A DNA stretch of 8,262 bases from Anaerolineae bacterium. Its GTDB lineage: Bacteria > Chloroflexota > Anaerolineae > UBA1429. Position 1 is the stretch's first letter. The number at the start of each line of letters is the position of its first letter. This document shows positions 1-4,990 of the stretch, piece by piece. The notes below the pieces were generated by a model that was not told the origin of the DNA, made no database searches, and was given only the letters and a program-made list of their open reading frames with translations. The stretch covers positions 1 through 8,262 of the forward strand of contig SKRJ01000140.1 of NCBI GenBank assembly GCA_007118555.1, in the 5' to 3' direction. Made by a program: the position numbers and the translations under genes.

Positions 1-429
1 GTCATCCTGATCTGCGGCCGCTATGAGGCGATCGATCAGCGTGTGATCGATCTGTTTGCCACGGACGAGGTCTCGCTGGGCGACTTTGTGCTCTCGGGCG
101 GCGAGATTCCGGCCATGGCCATCGTCGAGGCCGTCACCCGCCTGGTACCCGGCGTGCTGGGCGACATGCGCGCCATCGTCGAGGACTCGTTCAGCCAGGG
201 GCTGCTCGAGGGCCCGCACTATACCCGGCCGCCCGAGTACCGGGGCATGGGCGTGCCCGAAGTGCTGCTCTCGGGGGATCATGCCCGGGTGGCGCGCTGG
301 CGTCGAGAACAGTCGCTCTTGCGCACCCTGCGGCGACGCCCCGACCTGCTTGCCAAGGCCAGATTGAGCCGCCTCGACCAGGATTTCCTGGCCAGGCTGC
401 AGGATGACTCGGAAACTACCCAAGGCTGA
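1..429 (+). CDS. trmD: tRNA (guanine-37-N1)-methyltransferase, C-terminal part (5' truncated by window)
   Basis: TrmD methylates N1 of G37 in tRNAs with G36, using S-adenosylmethionine, and prevents +1 frameshifting. The visible 142 residues start inside the SAM-binding trefoil knot: ICGRYEAID at residues 4-12, then [11 protein letters not shown], then [18 protein letters not shown] and [11 protein letters not shown]. The EDSF aspartate corresponds to the catalytic base of E. coli TrmD (D169 by family knowledge). The C-terminal tRNA-binding helices follow (WRREQSL, RRPDLL). About 100 N-terminal residues lie upstream of base 1; the frame is open from the first base, and the GTG at 43 is internal, not a start. 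One oddity is Ala in place of the usual Gly in the GRYEG knot motif. The stop codon lies 34 bases before the preferred rex start, so the two genes are probably cotranscribed. Confidence 0.97.
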   Translation, partial: VILICGRYEAIDQRVIDLFATDEVSLGDFVLSGGEIPAMAIVEAVTRLVPGVLGDMRAIVEDSFSQGLLEGPHYTRPPEYRGMGVPEVLLSGDHARVARWRREQSLLRTLRRRPDLLAKARLSRLDQDFLARLQDDSETTQG

Positions 430-463
430 ACGCGCAGCAAGCCTTGAGCACACGGGAGGTCTG

Positions 464-1081
464 ATGCCACGAGGCCCCGTCCCTAACGTTGTCATACGCC
501 GCCTGCCCCTCTACTTGCAGACGCTGGAGCGCATTGCCGAGACGGGCCAACAGATGGTCTCCTCGACGGAGCTGGGCAACCGGATCGGCGTAAGCTCGGC
601 TCAGATTCGCAAGGATCTGTCGTACTTTGGCGAGTTTGGCAGACAGGGCCTGGGTTATGAGGTGGGGAATCTGCGGCATCAGCTCAAGCGCATCCTTCAG
701 CTCGATCAGGTCTGGCACATCCTGCTGGTGGGTGCCGGCGCCCTGGGGCATGCCCTGGCCAACTATCGCGCCTTTGAAGAGCAGGATTTCGCCATCGTGG
801 CGGTGCTCGACAATGACGAGACCAAGATCGGCCAGCCCATCGGCGATCTCACGATCGAACCCATGGCCAACATGGAGCGAGCCGTAAACGAGAACCATGT
901 CGAGATCGCCATCCTCGCCGTGCCGGCCCGCGCGGCCCAATCGGTCGCCGATGACCTCATTGCCACCGGCGTGCGCTCCATCCTTTGCTACGCCCCCATC
1001 ACCCTGTCGGTCCCCGAGCATGTGCATGTCGCGTATGTCGATCCCGTTACGACCCTCCAGACCATGACATACTATCTATAG
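464..1081 (+). CDS. rex: Redox-sensing transcriptional repressor Rex
   Basis: Rex is a cytoplasmic dimeric repressor that binds DNA when NAD+ dominates and leaves it when NADH rises; it typically controls respiratory, fermentative and NADH-consuming genes. The 205 residues are the usual family length. Residues about 8-62 form the N-terminal winged helix, with the recognition region at SSAQIRKDLSYFGEFG (44-59) followed by RQGLGY. The Rossmann domain begins at VGAGALG (89-95, the GxGxxG dinucleotide loop), followed by VLDND at 114-118 with the acidic residue at the end of the second strand, and the conserved VPARAAQ segment. The C-terminus VTTLQTMTYYL is the helix that swaps between subunits. 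ATG 464 is preferred because GGGAGG at 454-459 precedes it by four bases and the protein then begins like other Rex proteins. An in-frame ATG at 404 would overlap trmD and has a weaker ribosome site. I saw no Rex-type operator (TTGTGA..TCACAA) in the window, so targets probably lie elsewhere. Confidence 0.97.
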   Translation: MPRGPVPNVVIRRLPLYLQTLERIAETGQQMVSSTELGNRIGVSSAQIRKDLSYFGEFGRQGLGYEVGNLRHQLKRILQLDQVWHILLVGAGALGHALANYRAFEEQDFAIVAVLDNDETKIGQPIGDLTIEPMANMERAVNENHVEIAILAVPARAAQSVADDLIATGVRSILCYAPITLSVPEHVHVAYVDPVTTLQTMTYYL

Positions 1082-1180
1082 ACCTCTGCCCCGTATCCTG
1101 ACGGCTGCCTGCTGTTTGAAATGCCTTTTCACTGTATACGCGTCTATTCCTCGCTATTTTTCGCAATAGTGCGGGCCCCC

Positions 1181-1209
1181 TTGACGTGTCGTCCCGGTTA
1201 CGATAAACT
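1181..1209 (+). promoter_or_regulatory. Sigma-70-type promoter for the coiled-coil gene
   Basis: TTGACG (1181-1186) and TAAACT (1204-1209) are separated by exactly 17 bases. Both hexamers are close to consensus. Transcription would start near 1216, giving a leader of about 97 bases before ATG 1313. It is the best promoter upstream of the coiled-coil gene and may also serve the baeRF gene downstream. Confidence 0.7.
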
Positions 1210-1230
1210 GTATATAGAGCAAGAGGCCGC

Positions 1231-1284
1231 TGGGCGATCCCATGCATGGCAACATACACGACACATCGCCCATGGCATCGCCAT
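1231..1284 (+). repeat. Nested inverted repeats in the leader of the coiled-coil gene
   Basis: TGGGCGAT (1231-1238) pairs perfectly with ATCGCCCA (1265-1272) across 26 bases. Inside this loop is the 10-base palindrome CCATGCATGG (1240-1249). Immediately downstream, ATGGC/GCCAT (1272-1276 and 1280-1284) forms another short hairpin that competes for base 1272. All lie between the predicted transcription start and the ribosome site. They could fold the mRNA leader or be protein-binding sites; this is inferred from symmetry only. Confidence 0.4.
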
Positions 1285-1312
1285 TTGTGACATCATCGGG
1301 GAGGAAAGGATC

Positions 1313-1609
1313 ATGCAAGAGCGAGAGGCCTATCTAGAGAGAATGCAGACCCAGGCTGACCGTTGGCAGACCCAGATCCACTCCCTCAAGGCGCAAGCCG
1401 AGATGGCCGAGGGCGACGAGCAAAGAGCCTACGAGGAGCGGATCCGGGAGTTGGAAGAAAAGCACGCCGAGGCTGTCGCCAAGATCGAGGAGCTTGAGGA
1501 GACAAGTGACGACGCGTGGGGGGAGGGCATTGCAGGAGAGTTCATGGCGGCCTGGGATGAGCTAGAAGAGACGATGGCCGTCGCCCTGGGGCGTTTTCGC
1601 AATTTCTGA
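1313..1609 (+). CDS. Small coiled-coil protein, Sll1863-like stress-response family (function unknown)
   Basis: A 98-residue acidic, soluble protein with no signal peptide or membrane segment. Residues about 1-64 are a continuous charged heptad-like helix rich in E, A, Q and R (for example RIRELEEKHAEAVAKIEELEE at 44-64). After that come TSDDAW and a second amphipathic helix, EFMAAWDELEETMAVALGRF (76-95). This layout, including the 'DDAW...AAWDEL' pair of Trp motifs, resembles a widespread family of small coiled-coil proteins named after cyanobacterial Sll1863 and labelled stress response; their molecular role is not known. ATG 1313 is chosen because GGGGAGG (1298-1304) sits eight bases upstream and AAGGA lies just before it. 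The upstream in-frame extension to 1121 crosses the promoter and does not look like protein. The next gene begins 152 bases downstream on the same strand. Confidence 0.8.
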   Translation: MQEREAYLERMQTQADRWQTQIHSLKAQAEMAEGDEQRAYEERIRELEEKHAEAVAKIEELEETSDDAWGEGIAGEFMAAWDELEETMAVALGRFRNF

Positions 1610-1675
1610 GACACCCGGCCGCATCTGTGGGCATACTCATGGACCGTTGCGCGTATATCGAGATCGCACGCTTAT

Positions 1676-1707
1676 CGAGCTGATAGCGCTCTGTCGCGGT
1701 CAGCTCG
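1676..1707 (+). repeat. Inverted repeat upstream of the baeRF gene
   Basis: CGAGCTGA (1676-1683) and TCAGCTCG (1700-1707) are a perfect 8-bp inverted repeat with a 16-base spacer, lying 55 bases upstream of the baeRF start. The spacing between arm centres is 24 bases. It could be an operator or, if transcribed, a hairpin in the leader or intercistronic RNA. No convincing -35/-10 pair was found between 1610 and 1761, so the baeRF gene may be read through from the promoter at 1181. Confidence 0.45.
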
Positions 1708-1761
1708 GTTGCCATTCATACGAGCCCAGCGACTCAACATTACACATAGGAGGCACAACTC

Positions 1762-2910
1762 ATGGATCTCATCACCATCGATCAGGTCAAGCAGCTCGCC
1801 GAGGGCAACTCTGGCCCTCGCGTTTCCCTATACATGCCGACCCATCGTGCCGGCGCAGAGATCGAGCAGGATCCGATTCGCCTCCGGAATCTGTTGCGTC
1901 AAGCCGAGGAAAAGCTCAAGGCCGATGGGATGCGCACGCCCGATATCCGTTCGATGCTTCAGCCTGCCTACGATCTCTTGCCGGACTCGCTCTTTTGGGA
2001 GCACCTGAGTGACGGTCTGGCGATCTTTTTCACCCAGGACGAGCATCATCTCTTTCGTCTTCCCATAGACTTGGAGGAGCAGGTCATCCTCTCGGATCGC
2101 TTTTATCTCAAGCCGCTCCTGCCCTATTTCATGGACGATGGCCTCTTTTACATCCTGGCCCTGTCGCAAGACGAGGTCAAGCTGATCGAGGCGACGATGC
2201 ATACCGTTGGCGAGGTCCCCATGCGCGACATGCCCCAGAGCCTGGCAGAGCTCTTGCAGTTCGACGAGTTCGAGCAGAATCTCCAGTTCCACACCAGTAC
2301 GGCGCCGCCGGCTGCGGGGCGTCCGGCCATGTTTCACGGGCACAGCGATGAAGACGAAATCAAGCCGCGCATTCTGCAATGGTTCCAGCGCATTGATGAG
2401 GCCCTGCCCGAGTTCCTCGCCGACCGAGAGACACCCATCGTGTTGGCCGGCGTCGAGTTCCTGATCCCGCTCTACCACGATGCCAACTCGCTCTGCTGCG
2501 TGCTCAATGACGCCATCGAGGGAAACCCCGAGGAGCTATCGGCCAAACAGCTACACGCCCGCGCGCTGGACATCATCCGTCCCCATTTCGCACAATCGCG
2601 CCAGCAGGCGCAGGATCGCTATCACGAGTCGGTTGGCACGGGCCTCGCCACAGCCCAGTTGGAGGAGGTGGTGCTGGCCGCGCACTATGGCCGTGTATCC
2701 ACGCTCTTTGTCGCTCGCGATGCCCAGGTGTGGGGCACGTGCGATCCGGACAACAGCCACGTCGTCGTGCATTCCTCCCAGGAAGAGGACGATCATGATC
2801 TCTTGGAGCTGGCTGCCGTGCAGACCCTGTTGCACGGAGGCCGGGTGTACGCCGTTACGCCAGAGGAGATGCCCGACAACGCCTCCTTGGCCGCCATCTT
2901 TCGCTACTAG
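1762..2910 (+). CDS. baeRF family 3 protein (bacterial archaeo-eukaryotic release-factor-like)
   Basis: A 382-residue soluble protein that I recognise as a bacterial relative of eRF1/aRF1/Pelota, of the type called baeRF family 3. Supporting segments are VSLYMPTHR (21-29), WEHLSDGLAIFF (79-90), RFYLKPLL (113-120), FHGHSDED (181-188), PIVLAGVEFLIPLY (215-228), a GN-containing loop (about 244-245), AAHYGRVSTLFVA (306-318), LLHGGRVYAV and the terminal RY. Three alpha/beta domains in series fit the release-factor fold. There is no GGQ tripeptide anywhere, so peptidyl-tRNA hydrolysis like that of a true release factor is not expected. The family is predicted, not demonstrated, to act at the ribosome in rescue or quality control. 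The start is supported by AGGAGG (1748-1753), eight bases before the ATG. It follows the stress-type coiled-coil gene on the same strand, which hints at a stress or ribosome-protection role. It is not a canonical prfA/prfB factor. Confidence 0.8.
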   Translation: MDLITIDQVKQLAEGNSGPRVSLYMPTHRAGAEIEQDPIRLRNLLRQAEEKLKADGMRTPDIRSMLQPAYDLLPDSLFWEHLSDGLAIFFTQDEHHLFRLPIDLEEQVILSDRFYLKPLLPYFMDDGLFYILALSQDEVKLIEATMHTVGEVPMRDMPQSLAELLQFDEFEQNLQFHTSTAPPAAGRPAMFHGHSDEDEIKPRILQWFQRIDEALPEFLADRETPIVLAGVEFLIPLYHDANSLCCVLNDAIEGNPEELSAKQLHARALDIIRPHFAQSRQQAQDRYHESVGTGLATAQLEEVVLAAHYGRVSTLFVARDAQVWGTCDPDNSHVVVHSSQEEDDHDLLELAAVQTLLHGGRVYAVTPEEMPDNASLAAIFRY

Positions 2911-2935
2911 GCAGTTGGCCCTGCGAACGGCGCTC

Positions 2936-2981
2936 AAGCAAACGAAACGACGTGCATCTCCTCGGGCGAGATGCACGTCGT
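2936..2981 (-). terminator. Intrinsic terminator of mreB, possibly bidirectional
   Basis: ACGACGTGCATCTC (2947-2960) and GAGATGCACGTCGT (2968-2981) form a perfect 14-bp stem with a 7-base loop. Read on the minus strand, the stem is followed by TTTCGTTTGCTT, a T-rich tract, as expected for a terminator of mreB, whose stop lies 16 bases upstream of the hairpin. On the plus strand no T-run follows, but the same hairpin may still help end the baeRF transcript. It occupies the 87-base gap between the two convergent genes. Confidence 0.75.
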
Positions 2982-2997
2982 GGGCGTTCAGGCAGTA

Positions 2998-3999
2998 CTA
3001 CAGGGGCTGAAGCGAGCGTCGCAGCATGGGTAAATGCTTGACGGCCTCGCCACAACCCAGGGCGGTACAGAGCATGGCGTGCTCGGCAACATGGCAGGGG
3101 ATGCCTGTCTCGTCGGTAAGGAAACGATCCATGTTGCGCAAAAGGGCGCCGCCGCCTGTCATCACCATGCCCCGGTCGATGATGTCCGAGGCCAGCTCAG
3201 GAGGCGTCCTCTCCAGCACATCCTTTACGGTGGCAGAAATGGCGTCCAGAGGCTCGCTGAGAGCATCGGTGACCTCGGAGGACGATACGGTGATGGTACG
3301 AGGCAGCCCCGCCACGGCGTCTCGACCGCGTACATCCATCGTCAGCGGCTCTTCCATCGGCAATGCCGAGCCGATGCTGATCTTGAGCTGCTCGGCGGTC
3401 TGCTCACCGATCAGGAGGTTGTACTTGCGTCGCACATAGGCCGCGATGGCCTGATCAAAGGTGTTGCCGGCCACGCGCACCGAGCTGGACTCGACGATTC
3501 CAAACATCGAGATCACCGCCGTCTCCGCCGAGCCACCGCCGATGTTGACGATCATGTTGCCGGAGGGGGTGCCGATGGGCATGTCGGCGCCCAGGGCAGC
3601 CGCCAGCGGCTCGGGAATCAGATGCGCGGTCCGGGCGCCTGCCTGGAGAGCGGCATCACGCACAGCGCGGCTCTCGACCGTCGTTACCCCGGCGGGCACG
3701 CTGAGCACCACCTCGGGCCGACGCTCCAGACGGCTGCACAATCTGCCGATAAAGTAGCGCAGCATGGCCTCGGTCACCACATAGTCGGCGATCACGCCGC
3801 TGCGCATGGGGCGGGCCACCTCGATGGTCTCGGGGGTGCGCCCCAGCATGGCGCGCGCCTCATTGCCCACGGCCAGGATGCGGTTATCGCCCACAGAGAT
3901 CGCCACCACAGAAGGCTCATTCAGAATCACGCCCCTGCCGCGCACAAAGACAATGACGTTTACCGTGCCAAGATCTATGCCGATTTGCTTGCCGAACAT
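2998..3999 (-). CDS. mreB: Rod-shape-determining actin homologue MreB
   Basis: MreB polymerises on ATP beneath the membrane and guides the elongation machinery for cell-wall growth or shape. The 333 residues are typical in length. Actin-fold motifs: [14 protein letters not shown] (6-19, phosphate 1), LNEPSVVA (26-33), [17 protein letters not shown] (101-117), [10 protein letters not shown] (129-138), VNIGGGSAE (151-159, phosphate 2), RVAG (175-178), [14 protein letters not shown] (190-203), VRGRD and [16 protein letters not shown], and the adenosine motif TGGGALL (281-287). Phosphate 2 differs from the family's usual DIGGGTTE: Asp is Asn152 and the first Thr is Ser157; the nearby Glu130 is kept. 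ATG at 3999 is chosen because AGGAGGG precedes it by five bases and [12 protein letters not shown] is the usual MreB beginning; the 65-residue upstream extension crosses the promoter and the divergent gene. No mreC, mreD, rodA or pbp2 neighbour is present. Confidence 0.95.
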   Translation of the reverse strand: MFGKQIGIDLGTVNVIVFVRGRGVILNEPSVVAISVGDNRILAVGNEARAMLGRTPETIEVARPMRSGVIADYVVTEAMLRYFIGRLCSRLERRPEVVLSVPAGVTTVESRAVRDAALQAGARTAHLIPEPLAAALGADMPIGTPSGNMIVNIGGGSAETAVISMFGIVESSSVRVAGNTFDQAIAAYVRRKYNLLIGEQTAEQLKISIGSALPMEEPLTMDVRGRDAVAGLPRTITVSSSEVTDALSEPLDAISATVKDVLERTPPELASDIIDRGMVMTGGGALLRNMDRFLTDETGIPCHVAEHAMLCTALGCGEAVKHLPMLRRSLQPL

Positions 4000-4025
4000 C
4001 AGCCCTCCTGCCTGTTTACAGCTTC

Positions 4026-4060
4026 GGCGCGTATAATAGCACGTTATGATATACTGCGCC
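4026..4060. repeat. Imperfect palindrome overlapping both divergent promoters
   Basis: GGCGCGTATA (4026-4035) and TATACTGCGCC (4050-4060) are inverted copies of each other except for one extra base in the right arm, separated by 14 bases. The repeat covers both the minus-strand -10 and the plus-strand -10. It is a plausible operator, or may simply reflect two AT-rich -10 boxes in GC-rich flanks. Confidence 0.4.
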
Positions 4061-4062
4061 AA
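4033..4062 (-). promoter_or_regulatory. mreB promoter
   Basis: On the minus strand, TTGGCG (4062-4057) and TATTAT (4038-4033) are 18 bases apart, and TGC directly before the -10 makes it an extended -10 (TGnTATTAT). Transcription would start near 4026, giving a short leader of about 26 bases before the mreB ATG. Confidence 0.65.
4047..4055 (+). promoter_or_regulatory. Extended -10 promoter for the SAM hydrolase gene
   Basis: TGATATACT (4047-4055) is an extended -10 element (TGn followed by TATACT, one mismatch from TATAAT). The bases about 17 upstream do not resemble TTGACA, which is tolerated with extended -10 promoters. It would start RNA near 4062, leaving a leader of about 97 bases. It lies inside the spacer of the opposing mreB promoter. 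Confidence 0.45.
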
Positions 4063-4158
4063 GTAGACCGTTGCGATAGGGCCGCGAAAAGCGTGGATGC
4101 AACCTACCGACCCCCGCGGACGGATAGGCACGTATGAACAAGCAACAAGGAACTCGAT

Positions 4159-4950
4159 ATGAAACTTATCACCCTTGCGACCGATTTCGGCCATGGCGAT
4201 GGTTATGTCGCAGCCGTCAAGGGCACCCTGCTGACCCTGGCGCCCGATGCCTACCTGTTGGACCTAACCCATGAGATCGCTCCTCAGGATGTGTCCGGCG
4301 CCGCCTTTGTACTGGCCAACGCCGTCCCCTATTTCCCGGACGGGGCAGTGCATCTGATCGTGGTGGATCCCGGCGTGGGCAGCCAGCGGCGCATGCTGGC
4401 GGCGCGCACAGCCCGCGCCACCTATGTCGCCCCGGACAATGGGGTGCTGACCCTGGTCTGGCGCCGGGACCCGCCTCTGGAGATCGTATCGCTCACCAAT
4501 CAGCGCTATTGGCGGAACGGCGAGATCAGCCACACCTTTCATGGGCGCGACATCATGGGCCCTGTGGCAGCCCACATCGCCAACGGCGTTTCGCTGGACG
4601 AGCTGGGCCCCACGATTGGCGATCCCGTCATCCTCGATCTGCCCGAGCCGGAGCAGATGCCCGATGGGCGCCTGCAGGGCGAGATCATCTATGTAGACCG
4701 CTTTGGCACCCTGATCACCAACATACCGGCCGACCGCCTCCCGGACCCGGCAACCATCGCGATAGAGAACCGGAGCCTGCCACTGAGCCTCCACTACGCC
4801 GAGGTGGAGACGGGCCGGCCCGTGGCCCTGGTCGGCAGCCACGGGTACTTGGAGATCGCTATACGCGAGGGGAGTGCGAGAGAGAGGCTGCGCGTCGACA
4901 GGGGCGCACCGGTGCTTGTCTCGGCTGAGGAGAACAGCAAGGCAGGCTAG
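4159..4950 (+). CDS. S-adenosyl-L-methionine hydrolase (adenosine-forming), DUF62 / SAM hydroxide adenosyltransferase family
   Basis: Members of this family use water to split SAM into adenosine and methionine and are related to fluorinase and chlorinase. The 263 residues show the two-domain layout. The N-terminal domain has TDFG (8-11), HEIAPQD (38-44), [10 protein letters not shown] (68-77), APDNG (91-95) and HTFHGRDI (125-132). The C-terminal beta-barrel domain has [13 protein letters not shown] (177-189) and GSHGYLEIA (226-234). Asp70, Arg77 and His128 match the family's Asp-Arg-His triad thought to position hydroxide. I see no extra loop of the kind that marks fluorinases and chlorinases, so halogenation is unlikely. 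AAGGAA (4147-4152) lies six bases before the ATG. It is divergent from mreB and convergent with the helix-hairpin-helix gene, so it is probably monocistronic. Its physiological role, such as SAM turnover or salvage, cannot be read from context. Confidence 0.93.
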   Translation: MKLITLATDFGHGDGYVAAVKGTLLTLAPDAYLLDLTHEIAPQDVSGAAFVLANAVPYFPDGAVHLIVVDPGVGSQRRMLAARTARATYVAPDNGVLTLVWRRDPPLEIVSLTNQRYWRNGEISHTFHGRDIMGPVAAHIANGVSLDELGPTIGDPVILDLPEPEQMPDGRLQGEIIYVDRFGTLITNIPADRLPDPATIAIENRSLPLSLHYAEVETGRPVALVGSHGYLEIAIREGSARERLRVDRGAPVLVSAEENSKAG

Positions 4951-4974
4951 CGCCTGCCTTGGCGCCAGCCTGCC
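4938..4974 (+). terminator. Hairpin over the SAM hydrolase stop codon with an alternative pairing
   Basis: CAAGGCAGGC (4938-4947) pairs perfectly with GCCTGCCTTG (4952-4961), and the TAG stop (4948-4950) lies in the 4-base loop. GGCAGGCT (4941-4948) can instead pair with AGCCTGCC (4967-4974), so two mutually exclusive hairpins are possible. No T-run follows, so intrinsic termination is uncertain. The element sits between convergent genes, 17 bases from the end of the minus-strand gene. Confidence 0.45.
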
Positions 4975-4990
4975 CGGTTCGTACGTTGGA

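Larger units (their letters stand above)
1082..1312 (+). other. Intergenic region: promoter and structured leader
   Basis: This 231-base gap between rex and the small coiled-coil gene holds a good sigma-70 promoter (1181-1209) and, downstream, several short inverted repeats in the predicted leader. I see no clear intrinsic terminator for rex. The only candidate is a short A/T-rich hairpin at about 1152-1168 (CTATT/AATAG with a TTTCGC loop), which has no following T-run. The open frame starting at 1121 runs through this region but has no ribosome site and no family-like sequence before base 1313. Confidence 0.6.

Noticed and set aside
404..463. Upstream in-frame ATG for rex, giving 20 extra residues
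   Set aside because: It overlaps trmD, and the added residues are not Rex-like; ATG 464 has a good GGGAGG site.
1285..1290. TTGTGA as half of a Rex operator
   Set aside because: No matching TCACAA half-site follows at the right distance, so it is only a chance hexamer.
1121..1312. 64-residue N-terminal extension of the coiled-coil protein
   Set aside because: It spans the promoter at 1181-1209, has no ribosome site and reads like non-coding DNA.
3034..4137. A 367-codon plus-strand open frame opposite mreB
   Set aside because: It is His/Gly/Arg-rich without domain character, mirrors the mreB coding strand, and has no ribosome site; the minus-strand frame is plainly MreB.
4000..4194. 65-residue N-terminal extension of MreB
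   Set aside because: It covers the divergent promoters and the start of the SAM hydrolase gene; [12 protein letters not shown] at 3999 with AGGAGGG is the normal start.
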